Origin: a virus
DNA length: 21,399 nt
IMG/VR virus record: IMGVR_UViG_3300032006_000111
Coordinates: 1-21,399 of that record
Direction: 5' to 3' (one strand)
Of this stretch, positions 6,734-13,337 are shown piece by piece (positions within the stretch are counted from its first letter, which is position 1; every line of letters starts with the position of its first letter). The notes under the pieces were generated by a model, which was given only the letters and a program-made list of their open reading frames with translations, was not told the origin of the DNA and did not search any database. The position numbers and the translations under genes were made by a program.

Positions 6734-7068
6734 TGGCACGTTTTGCTAATGGCAAGTATGCTTTCGGCTTTTGTGATCGCACGGGCTTTAGATATAAATT
6801 AAAGGATTTGGTTCCTCAGGTGAAAGCGGGTCGTATGACTGGCCTTATGGTTGGTCGTGATGTGCTTGATGAGGACCAGCCTCAAAACTTTTTGGGCAGA
6901 TTAGGCGACTATGCAGACCCGCAAGCATTGCAAAATGCTAGACCAGATATAGCACAAGACAATAGTAGAGAATTAACTGCTTGGGACCCAGTGGGTAATG
7001 GTAATGGTGGTGGAGGTGGGAACCTAGTAGCACGAGGCAGCGTGGGAATGGTAAAGGTGACTACATGA
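6733..7068 (+). CDS. Small conserved-style phage protein, 111 aa, unknown
   Basis: It starts at ATG 6733, overlapping the gp4-like stop by one base. The N-terminal half 'ARFANGKYAFGFCDRTGFRY' then 'KLKDLVPQVKAGRMTGLMVG' contains an FCDRTGFRY segment that resembles half of a zinc ribbon, but only one cysteine is present, so a metal site is not supported. 'YADPQALQNARPDIAQDNSR' precedes a glycine run (GNGNGGGGGN) and a short beta tail. I have seen this arrangement, between gp4-like and adaptor genes, in marine podoviruses as an unnamed protein. A connector or tail accessory role is inferred from location only. Confidence 0.65.
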   Translation: MARFANGKYAFGFCDRTGFRYKLKDLVPQVKAGRMTGLMVGRDVLDEDQPQNFLGRLGDYADPQALQNARPDIAQDNSRELTAWDPVGNGNGGGGGNLVARGSVGMVKVTT

Positions 7069-7709
7069 ATTATGGAGAGTTGAAGAGTGCCATACAGGAT
7101 TATACAAATAATACTGGTACGGATTTTACTGCTGCCATACCAACATTCGTAAAACAAGCGGAACAACGAATCTATCGTTCTGCAAACTTACCAGTAAACA
7201 GAAAGAACGTTGCAGGTACAATGACAGATGGAAGTGCCTACTTGGCAATGCCTACAGACTTTTTGTTTCCTTTGTCGCTATCTATAACAAGTTCTAGTAA
7301 CCAGATATTCTTATTAAACAAAGATGCTAATTTTATTAGATCTACTTATCCAAATGCATCTACAGAAGGAACGCCAAAGTACTATGGTATTTTTGCAAGC
7401 GATACTTTTATTGTTGGGCCAACTCCTGATGCAAACTATGTAACTGAGTTGCATTATTACTACATGCCAAACTCTATAGTTAATGTTAGCGATGACTCTA
7501 GTACATCATGGTTAGGCACAAACGCAGATACTGCATTACTTTACGGATCACTTGTTGAAGCGTATACATACATGAAGGGTGAAGCAGATTTAATGCAACT
7601 TTATAACCAAAGATATACAGAAGCCCTACAGTTGTTAAAGATAGAAGCAGAAGGACGAATGACTGGGGACGAATATAGAGATGGTACTCCAAGGATAAAT
7701 ATAAAATAA
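7065..7709 (+). CDS. Tail adaptor protein, SU10-adaptor-like, 214 aa
   Basis: The opening 'MNYGELKSAIQDYTNNTGTD' then 'FTAAIPTFVKQAEQRIYRSA' (1-40) is characteristic of the SU10-type phage adaptor group, a helical N-terminal part that binds under the portal. A beta segment follows ('AGTMTDGSAYLAMPTDFLFP'). 'YYGIFASDTFIVGPTPDANY' then 'VTELHYYYMP' corresponds to the typical y-g.....l.l.P.pd..y.v...Yy.....l pattern. The C-terminal helices contain 'DTALLYGSLVEAYTYMKGEA' and 'YNQRYTEALQLLKIEAEGRM'. It acts as the ring linking the connector to the tail nozzle or hub and to fibres. The ATGA start overlaps the previous stop by 4 bases, so it is translationally coupled. Confidence 0.8.
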   Translation: MNYGELKSAIQDYTNNTGTDFTAAIPTFVKQAEQRIYRSANLPVNRKNVAGTMTDGSAYLAMPTDFLFPLSLSITSSSNQIFLLNKDANFIRSTYPNASTEGTPKYYGIFASDTFIVGPTPDANYVTELHYYYMPNSIVNVSDDSSTSWLGTNADTALLYGSLVEAYTYMKGEADLMQLYNQRYTEALQLLKIEAEGRMTGDEYRDGTPRINIK

Positions 7710-8224
7710 TGAACCCCGATAGACTAAAATTTTTAAAAGAGATGCTGTCTAGAAGAAAAGACATTATGTCTGAGTTAGATTTTGACTGGTCTGAGATGTA
7801 TCATGAGGCTAGTCAAGGCATTACTAGCGAGGAATACGGTGACATTGATAAAAGGATGGTGGCAAGAGCCAAGCGATATAGAAGAGATCTTATAAAGGAT
7901 ATGTTTAAGGCAGAGGACGCACGTGCGATTCCTACACTTAATCAACAGCTAGATCAAAGGATCTTAGGAAGGCTTCATGATTATATGCAGAGATTGTTAG
8001 ATAGGGCCAAAGGAATTAAAAGTTTAGTCCCTAAAGGAAAAGTAGGTAGAGTGTTATCTGTCCTCGGACTCCCAGGTATTATGGCTGGATATGCGTTTGA
8101 TCATGCAGCAGCAGCAGATGAGTTAGGTGCTGGAGAGGATGAATTTCTAAGACAGATGAAAGGAGACACTGGTGGGTTATCAGACGAAGAAATGATATGG
8201 AATGCACTACTAGGACATGACTAA
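7709..8224 (+). CDS. Unknown helical protein with hydrophobic segment, 171 aa
   Basis: The start overlaps the adaptor stop by one base (TAATG). The first 110 residues are charged and helical: 'RLKFLKEMLSRRKDIMSELD', 'RMVARAKRYRRDLIKDMFKA' and 'RLHDYMQRLLDRAKGIKSLV'. A moderately hydrophobic stretch 'VLSVLGLPGIMAGYAFDHAA' (about 112-131) could be a membrane-interacting helix, followed by an acidic tail. I do not recognise the family. A strongly basic helical protein with an amphipathic/hydrophobic C-terminal helix within a tail cassette could be a minor virion or ejected protein, but this is inference from location and composition. Confidence 0.6.
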   Translation: MNPDRLKFLKEMLSRRKDIMSELDFDWSEMYHEASQGITSEEYGDIDKRMVARAKRYRRDLIKDMFKAEDARAIPTLNQQLDQRILGRLHDYMQRLLDRAKGIKSLVPKGKVGRVLSVLGLPGIMAGYAFDHAAAADELGAGEDEFLRQMKGDTGGLSDEEMIWNALLGHD

Positions 8225-8508
8225 TGTTTGATATTGACTCAGGGGTAGGAAACGTAACGGTTACTACAAGCAGTAATGGTAACCTTGGCCCAAGCCACTG
8301 GGCGGAAAGGGCTTCAAATATGATTATTTCTGTAGGAAAGGATGCTCACCCTACCATTGCTGAACAAGCAAAAGAGTTTAAAGCTTATATTCATAAGGCA
8401 GTGCAGTATTTTATATGGGAAGCGATAAAAGAAGATCGCTCTAAGGTCATTACCCTGTTGAGGTCAGCAGGTCATAATGACTTGGCTAACTCAGTGGAGA
8501 AACTATAA
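8224..8508 (+). CDS. Small conserved-style phage protein, 94 aa, unknown
   Basis: It starts at ATG 8224, overlapping the preceding stop by one base, and its stop overlaps the next ATG by one base. The short Gly/Thr/Ser-rich beta start 'GVGNVTVTTSSNGNLGPSHW' leads to a helical domain 'AERASNMIISVGKDAHPTIA' then 'EQAKEFKAYIHKAVQYFIWE', and a final helix 'LLRSAGHNDLANSVEKL'. The order 'G.shWAe.a...IisVg..ahp.i..QA.eFk..I...v......Ai..dr' is one I associate with a widespread unnamed small protein of marine tailed phages (including larger cyanophages). No function is established to my knowledge. Confidence 0.65.
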   Translation: MFDIDSGVGNVTVTTSSNGNLGPSHWAERASNMIISVGKDAHPTIAEQAKEFKAYIHKAVQYFIWEAIKEDRSKVITLLRSAGHNDLANSVEKL

Positions 8509-8951
8509 TGGCATTTTCAGGAAATTTTATGTGTACCTCTTTCAAAAAAGAATTGATGGAAGGTGGTCACAATTTTAAAAATACAGGTGGCAATACCTTT
8601 AGGATGGCTTTGTATACAGACAGTGCGTCATTCACTGCTGCTACTACAGCGTATACCAGTTCTAATGAGATTACTAATGACGCAGGATCTGCCTATACTG
8701 CAAAAGGAAATTCACTAACTCGTGTAGATCCTACGACGAGCGGCACGACCGCCTATACTGACTTTGCAGATACTTCATGGTCCACTGCTACGTTTTCAGC
8801 TATGGGTGCAATGATTTTTAATGATAGTCATTCGGGTGATGCGGCTGTCGTTATTTTAGACTTTAGTGCACTAAAGACAGCTACTGCTGGTACGTTCACG
8901 GTTGCTTTTCCTACGGCAGATGCGAGTAATGCGATAATTCGTATAGCCTAG
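8508..8951 (+). CDS. Phage structural-type beta protein, 147 aa
   Basis: It begins 'AFSGNFMCTSFKKELMEGGH' and continues 'NFKNTGGNTFRMALYTDSAS', a beginning typical of small virion proteins in marine phage tail cassettes. The rest is Ser/Thr/Ala-rich beta strands ('TFSAMGAMIFNDSHSGDAAV', 'VILDFSALKTATAGTFTVAF') ending 'ASNAIIRIA', which looks like a jelly-roll or Ig-like fold. No catalytic or membrane motif is seen. Coupled to both neighbours by very short spacing, it is probably a tail or fibre-base component. The product role is inferred from context and composition; that it is a gene is well supported. Confidence 0.7.
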   Translation: MAFSGNFMCTSFKKELMEGGHNFKNTGGNTFRMALYTDSASFTAATTAYTSSNEITNDAGSAYTAKGNSLTRVDPTTSGTTAYTDFADTSWSTATFSAMGAMIFNDSHSGDAAVVILDFSALKTATAGTFTVAFPTADASNAIIRIA

Positions 8952-8952
8952 T

Positions 8953-9717
8953 ATGGCAAATGTAACAGGTTGGGGCCGATCTACATGGGGTTCTGGTACT
9001 TGGGGTAACCCCATACCTGTTGAAGTAACAGGTATAGCAGGCACAGGTGCAGTAGGTTCGGTATCAGTTGCAGGCGATGCAAATGTTACAGTTACAGGAC
9101 TGGCTGGAACAAGTGCAGTAGGATCAGTATCAGTAACCGCAGATGCAAATGTTACTTCTACGGGAGTGGCAGCAACGGGCGGAGTAGGAAGCGTTACGGT
9201 AACGGGTACAGCAAATGTTACCTTAACGGGAGTAGCTGGAACAAGTGCAGTAGGATCGGTTAGTGTTGCGGGAGATGCAAATCTTTCGGTAACAGGTTTG
9301 GCTGGAACGAGTGCACTAGGCTCGGTATCAGTAACTGTAGATGTATCAATTACAGCTACTGGCCTGGCTGCAACAAGTGGATTAGGATCAGTAACAGTTG
9401 CAGGTGATGGCAATGTTGATGTTACTGGATTAGCTGGAACTGGTGCAGTAGGAAGTGTGACTTTTATTGGATCAGTTGAAATAGATGCGGTAGGTGTAGT
9501 TGGTACAACGGGAACACCAAGTGTAAATGTATGGGGATTAATAGATGACTCACAAACTCCTAGCTGGTCGGAAGTCTCAGATTCACAGACTCCTGGTTGG
9601 TCCGATGTCTCAGATTCACAGACCCCTGGTTGGTCTGAGGTCTCTGATTCACAAACTCCTAGCTGGTCATCTGTTAGTGACTCACAAACTCCAGACTGGG
9701 AGCCTATAGGGCGATGA
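8953..9717 (+). CDS. Repeat-built virion protein, probable tail appendage, 254 aa
   Basis: A Trp/Gly-rich start 'WGRSTWGSGTWGNP' (residues 7-20) precedes eight tandem units of exactly 22 residues (25-200) of consensus VTGLAGTSAVGSVSVAGDAN; the last unit is degenerate. Five units of 11 residues of consensus SDSQTPxWSxV (198-252) follow. The first array has the alternating polar/hydrophobic pattern of a beta-helix or stacked beta-hairpin shaft; the second resembles a Trp-Pro-rich extended rod. Only the final residues EPIGR are unique. Such proteins are common in marine phages and metagenomes as uncharacterised tail or appendage proteins. The start at 8953 follows the previous stop by one base. 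Which virion structure it joins is not shown by the sequence. Confidence 0.7.
   Translation: MANVTGWGRSTWGSGTWGNPIPVEVTGIAGTGAVGSVSVAGDANVTVTGLAGTSAVGSVSVTADANVTSTGVAATGGVGSVTVTGTANVTLTGVAGTSAVGSVSVAGDANLSVTGLAGTSALGSVSVTVDVSITATGLAATSGLGSVTVAGDGNVDVTGLAGTGAVGSVTFIGSVEIDAVGVVGTTGTPSVNVWGLIDDSQTPSWSEVSDSQTPGWSDVSDSQTPGWSEVSDSQTPSWSSVSDSQTPDWEPIGR
9025..9552 (+). repeat. Eight tandem 66-bp units (22-residue repeat) within the 8953 gene
   Basis: Repeat starts fall at residues 25, 47, 69, 91, 113, 135, 157 and 179, an exact period of 22 codons. DNA identity is also visible: a 23-base block occurs identically at 9103-9125 and 9235-9257, which are 132 bases (two units) apart. This suggests recent duplication or exchange among units, while the outer units are more diverged. 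Confidence 0.85.
9544..9708 (+). repeat. Five tandem 33-bp units (11-residue repeat) within the 8953 gene
   Basis: The residues DSQTP recur at 199, 210, 221, 232 and 243, an exact 11-codon period, with W two residues after each DSQTP. DNA units resemble gactcacaaactcctagctg and are nearly identical between copies, with changes mostly at Ser/Gly and Glu/Asp/Ser positions. Confidence 0.85.
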
Positions 9718-10967
9718 TGAAACAGGGAATTATGAGCTTACAGGAAGGTGGTGAGACCCCTCCTCAAGGCGATAGAATTAGTGAGTTGAAAAAAAGATTA
9801 AGAAAAATTATAAGTACCTATCGTGAGCAACAACGTCTTTCTGAACAGCTTTTAAATCCGCTTCACGAGGGTCAATATCTCACTAGCAGTGGTAATTTTA
9901 TAACAGATCTTGGTCCTGAAGGTTTAACTGGTCAAGGCAATAAGTGGAGTGCCCTGGATGATGCAGATTTTTTAAATCAAATTGATTGGGAAGGAATGGA
10001 GGAAATAGAAAAGCTAATATCACAGGGTGTTGACATAGATGATATTGAAGACTTTGTCAATCGGGGCATTCTTACGGCTCCAGCGGAAGCTGCAGGTGGT
10101 GGGATGTTTACAGACCCCGATACAAAACAATTAAAGATGTCAAAACCTGATGTCGACTGGGGAGAAGGGGTATACCATTTGGACGGCACTCCCCTAACTG
10201 CTGCCGATTGGGCAGGAAGTGATTTTTTTGATAACTTGACTATGGACTATTTCGGAGACGATGCGAAACTAATGGGTCCTCGTTTAAGGCAATTAGCAGA
10301 AACTAATCCTGGAGCATTTCAAGGGCTATTAGATTATTTAAATGAGTCGGATGATGTTGGTACTTGGCAAGATGAACTGTTATATGGAAAAAAATCTAAA
10401 AGATGGTTTTATCCTAAATCTATTAGCAACCTGTACGATGATCCTAATGTTTCTTTTACGGAGGGACTATATAGAGATTTGAATCAATGGATAGACAGAA
10501 TGTCTGATGAAGAATTTGCAGAAGAAATAGCACAGGCTAATAGGGAGAAAAAGATCTCTTCTCCAAGGGTCAATATGGATCTTCATAAAGCGTTACAGGA
10601 AATAAAAGCAGATTCTCCTGTACCAAGTCGTGGGGCTAGGCTGACAGGCCCAGGACCACTTGACACTAAATTGATGAGTATACTTCCTTTTGGTGCATTG
10701 GCTGGTAAGACGGCAATACACACAGCGTTGCAAGCGATACCCCTGGGTCCTCTAGATGCCTTGGAGATTGCAGTTACTCCAGAAAAATTGGGTAGTGGAC
10801 AATTGCTTGAAGATCCTGAGTTTACAGACGAAGAATTAATACGGTATTATAGCGACTTTCTAGGACCAGATTTAGGAATAATGTCTTCCGATTTAGATTT
10901 TGAACAGTTTTTTGATAATCAACCTGAACCAGGGACACCCATGTTAGATGTCTTAGGAAGGAGATAA
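9714..10967 (+). CDS. Unknown virion-associated protein with 'GG' signal motif at N-terminus, 417 aa
   Basis: ATG 9714 overlaps the preceding stop by 4 bases; ATG 9717 is an equally possible start. The N-terminus 'MMKQGIMSLQEGGETPP' carries the G-I-M-S-L-x-x-G-G motif that recurs in three later proteins. A helical basic stretch follows (SELKKRLRKIISTYREQQRL), then acidic, mixed alpha/beta sequence. Near residues 310-345 is a weakly hydrophobic segment, 'KLMSILPFGALAGKTAIHTA' then 'LQAIPLGPLDALEIAVTPEK'. The C-terminal 60 residues are acidic (DPEFTDEELIRYYSDF). No enzyme motif is visible and I do not recognise a family. Position between the repeat protein and the tail fibre, plus the shared motif with candidate internal proteins, suggests a virion component. 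Confidence 0.6.
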   Translation: MMKQGIMSLQEGGETPPQGDRISELKKRLRKIISTYREQQRLSEQLLNPLHEGQYLTSSGNFITDLGPEGLTGQGNKWSALDDADFLNQIDWEGMEEIEKLISQGVDIDDIEDFVNRGILTAPAEAAGGGMFTDPDTKQLKMSKPDVDWGEGVYHLDGTPLTAADWAGSDFFDNLTMDYFGDDAKLMGPRLRQLAETNPGAFQGLLDYLNESDDVGTWQDELLYGKKSKRWFYPKSISNLYDDPNVSFTEGLYRDLNQWIDRMSDEEFAEEIAQANREKKISSPRVNMDLHKALQEIKADSPVPSRGARLTGPGPLDTKLMSILPFGALAGKTAIHTALQAIPLGPLDALEIAVTPEKLGSGQLLEDPEFTDEELIRYYSDFLGPDLGIMSSDLDFEQFFDNQPEPGTPMLDVLGRR

Positions 10968-10969
10968 GT

Positions 10970-12874
10970 ATGTCGTATGATAATAATTTAAGACTATATG
11001 AAATTGCCACAGGTGGCGAAGACGGTACTTGGGGCACCAAGACCAATACAAACTTAGAGCTAATAGCCGATGCGTTTGGTTCTGGCACAGAAGCCATTAC
11101 TGATAACGCTGACAGTCATACCACTACGATAGCAAATGGTGCAGCAGACGAAGGTCGAGCAATCTTCCTTAAGTACACAGGAACCTTAGACTCTGCCTGT
11201 ACAATTACTCTTGCACCAAATGATGTTAATAAACTGTGGTTTATTGAGAACGCTACGAGTGGCTCACAGAATATTATTATCAGTCAAGGTGGTGGTGCTA
11301 ATATCACCATAGGTAATGGTAATGTAGCAGCAGTTTATACAGATGGTGCTGGCTCTGGGGCGGCTGTTATTGACGCATTTGCTGACCTAGAACTAAGTAG
11401 CACACTTACTGTAGCTGGTGCAAGTACACTTACAGGTGCCGTTACTGCTGGTGCAGGAATTACAGTTACAGGAACGACTCCAACTGTCACTATTGGTGAT
11501 GCTGGGGCAGAAGATACCAAGTTAGTATTTGATGGAAATGCTCAAGATTTTTATATGGGATTGGATGATTCAGCAGACGATCTAGTTATAGGTCTTGGTT
11601 CCACAGTCGGAACTACACCAGCCGTTACTATAGATGAGGACCAAGCAGTTGTATTTCCTGCTGCAACTGTAACGATAGGTGATGGGACAGCAGAGGATAC
11701 CAAGCTTGTCTACGATGGTAACGCTGTAGATTTTTATATGGGCTTGGATGATAGTGCTGACAAACTAGTAATAGGTGTTGGTTCTACAGTAGGAACAAAT
11801 AGTATTCTTACCCTAGACAATGACTCATTAACCATTGGAGATGCTTCAGCAGTTGATACTAAGGTAGTCTTCGATGGAAATGCTCAAGACTTTTATGTAG
11901 GGCTGGATGATTCAGCAGACGACCTAGTAATAGGTGTTGGTTCTACGGTAGGAACTACTCCTGCAATTTCAGTTACTGAAGATCAAGATGTGATAATGAC
12001 CGCTACAAAAAAACTCTACCTAGATGGTGGCGGTAATAGCTACATCTACGAAGCTTCAGCCGATTCGGTTCAAGTAGTAGCTGGTGGCACGGCATCTTTG
12101 TTTGTAACTGATGCTGGCATTGGAGTTCCAGCCACTAATAAAATTTGGCTAGACAATGGCGGCAATACTTATATCCGTGAAAGTTCTGGAGATACAATAT
12201 GCTTTACCACTGAAGGGTCAGACAACTTCAAATTTGCATCAGATGGAGGAAATCCATCTATCCAGATACTCGCTAACGCAGGGGGTGCCACAGGAACGGT
12301 TGAATACTCCGAAGGCGGAACGCAGTTCTGGCAACATGGAGTCAGGGGTGCTGATGAGAAGTGGTATCTGACTGGCAACGCCACACTCCACAGTAGCTAT
12401 GCACTAATGATTTCTGGACAGGATGTAACTGTCGGAGGAGCATTAGCCAAGGGTTCGGGTAGTTTTAAGATCGACCATCCATTGCCTTCAATGAAAGATA
12501 CGCATGATTTATATCATTCGTTTATTGAGGGACCAAGAGCCGACTTAATTTATCGTGGACAGGTAGACCTTGTAGGTGGACAGGCTACGGTAGAAATGGA
12601 CGCTGAGTTTGGAATGACTGCTGGAACTTGGGAATTATTGTGTAGAGATGCTACTTGTTTTACTACAAACGAGACAGGCTGGCACATGGTTAAGGGTTCT
12701 GTATCTGGAAGCACTTTGACTATTGAATGCCAAGAGAGCGACTGTACTGATACAGTGTCATGGATGGTAGTAGCTGAACGTCAGGATCAACATATGTATG
12801 ATACGGAATGGACGGATAGCGATGGAAGGCCAATCCTTGAACGTGAAAAACCAGAAGAAGTTGAAGACCTATAG
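10970..12874 (+). CDS. Tail fibre protein, 634 aa
   Basis: RBS GGAAGGAGA is near 10956-10964. The N-terminal domain (1-140) starts 'SYDNNLRLYEIATGGEDGTW', a type of attachment domain I know from marine phage fibres, followed by 'TITLAPNDVNKLWFIENATS'. The stalk 140-172 is Thr/Ala/Gly-rich (STLTVAGASTLTGAVTAGAG). Three repeats of about 48 residues begin TIGDxxAxDTK at 174, 235 and 288. Two shorter units (KLYLDGGGNSYIYEASAD and KIWLDNGGNTYIRESSGD) follow. The C-terminal domain, 'GSFKIDHPLP' (496-505) then 'DLYHSFIEGPRADLIYRGQV', is found at the ends of many phage fibres and is probably a trimeric tip domain. Four cysteines cluster late (CRDATC, CQESDC). No S74 peptidase motif is visible. It should form trimers that bind the host surface. 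Confidence 0.8.
   Translation: MSYDNNLRLYEIATGGEDGTWGTKTNTNLELIADAFGSGTEAITDNADSHTTTIANGAADEGRAIFLKYTGTLDSACTITLAPNDVNKLWFIENATSGSQNIIISQGGGANITIGNGNVAAVYTDGAGSGAAVIDAFADLELSSTLTVAGASTLTGAVTAGAGITVTGTTPTVTIGDAGAEDTKLVFDGNAQDFYMGLDDSADDLVIGLGSTVGTTPAVTIDEDQAVVFPAATVTIGDGTAEDTKLVYDGNAVDFYMGLDDSADKLVIGVGSTVGTNSILTLDNDSLTIGDASAVDTKVVFDGNAQDFYVGLDDSADDLVIGVGSTVGTTPAISVTEDQDVIMTATKKLYLDGGGNSYIYEASADSVQVVAGGTASLFVTDAGIGVPATNKIWLDNGGNTYIRESSGDTICFTTEGSDNFKFASDGGNPSIQILANAGGATGTVEYSEGGTQFWQHGVRGADEKWYLTGNATLHSSYALMISGQDVTVGGALAKGSGSFKIDHPLPSMKDTHDLYHSFIEGPRADLIYRGQVDLVGGQATVEMDAEFGMTAGTWELLCRDATCFTTNETGWHMVKGSVSGSTLTIECQESDCTDTVSWMVVAERQDQHMYDTEWTDSDGRPILEREKPEEVEDL
11489..11974 (+). repeat. Three imperfect repeats of about 144 bp in the tail fibre gene
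   Basis: Units at 11489-11632, 11672-11815 and 11831-11974 encode TIGDxxAxDTKxVxDGNAx followed by DFYxGLDDSADxLVIGxGST. Spacings of 183 and 159 bases differ because the linkers vary. Repeats one and three share DGNAQDFY and end VGTTPA; repeat two ends VGTNSI. They look like stacked shaft modules. Confidence 0.85.
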
Positions 12875-12875
12875 C

Positions 12876-13106
12876 ATGGAAAGTGAAATGATGAATTTAG
12901 TATCTCTGCTCGCTATACCAGCAGCAGCAGGGGCCGCTTATGGCGGAGTTAAAGCTGGATTAAATGGGACTAGACAGTCCCTCGCTCAGATAGAGCGTAC
13001 TGTAAATCGCATCGGAACAAAGGTGGATACACATGGAGAACGTCTCGCATCAGTCGAAGCAGAAACAGCCAATCTCAAAGAAAGGCTCTCAAGCAAAAAA
13101 GACTAA
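12876..13106 (+). CDS. Small membrane protein with C-terminal coiled coil, 76 aa (possible spanin/holin-like)
   Basis: Possible starts are ATG 12876, 12888 and 12891 (76, 72 or 71 aa); GGAAAG (12878-12883) could serve the last two. Residues 6-26, 'MNLVSLLAIPAAAGAAYGGV' onward, are a moderately hydrophobic, Ala/Gly-rich probable membrane segment. The rest, 'GTRQSLAQIERTVNRIGTKV' then 'DTHGERLASVEAETANLKER', is a coiled coil with a clear heptad pattern, ending LSSKKD. An N-terminal anchor plus coiled coil is the plan of inner-membrane spanins (Rz) and of some small virion or lysis membrane proteins. Its last 74 bases are overlapped by another gene in the +1 frame, a layout also seen in Rz/Rz1. 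No endolysin is visible nearby, so lysis function is only a possibility. Confidence 0.6.
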   Translation: MESEMMNLVSLLAIPAAAGAAYGGVKAGLNGTRQSLAQIERTVNRIGTKVDTHGERLASVEAETANLKERLSSKKD

Positions 13107-13323
13107 TGGCAAGACAGTAGAGGGGACTACAAATGTATACCTTTCTGTTGAGCAGGCAGATTTATTTAAAGTCTTATTGGCTGCAACTAACGAAGCTCAA
13201 AGTAATTTAAACTTTGCATTGCTTGCGGCTAATATTAATGGGGAAAATATTGTGGGAGGTCACTTAGATGGCGATAAACCACATTTTACTGTTAGGAATA
13301 TAAATGCCCAGAAAAAAAGCTAA
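13033..13323 (+). CDS. Small protein overlapping previous gene in +1 frame, 96 aa, unknown
   Basis: ATG 13033 is preceded by AAAGGTGG (13019-13026) with good spacing and starts inside the preceding gene, giving a 74-base out-of-frame overlap. The first 30 residues, encoded in the overlap, are basic and low in hydrophobics (ENVSHQSKQKQPISKKGSQA), as expected for sequence constrained by another frame. The unique part, 'TNVYLSVEQADLFKVLLAAT' then 'NEAQSNLNFALLAANINGEN', is an amphipathic helical region followed by 'GGHLDGDKPHFTVRNINAQK'. No lipobox cysteine is present, so it is not an Rz1-type outer-membrane spanin. Function unknown. The ORF continues 217 bases past the overlap, which supports it as a real gene. 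Confidence 0.6.
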   Translation: MENVSHQSKQKQPISKKGSQAKKTNGKTVEGTTNVYLSVEQADLFKVLLAATNEAQSNLNFALLAANINGENIVGGHLDGDKPHFTVRNINAQKKS

Positions 13324-13337
13324 ACAAAAAGAATAGT

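Noticed and set aside
6733-6800. Possible zinc ribbon in the 111-residue protein (FCDRTGF)
   Set aside because: Only one cysteine exists in the region, so a metal site cannot be formed.
8871-9413. A 180-codon open frame on the - strand opposite the repeat protein
   Set aside because: It is the antisense of the 66-bp repeats, gives a matching Pro/Thr/Val repeat, and spans the boundary of two well-supported + strand genes. No RBS was seen, and no other - strand gene exists here.
9025-9708. Regular DNA repeats considered as a CRISPR array
   Set aside because: The repeats are contiguous with no unique spacers, keep one reading frame, and encode protein repeats.
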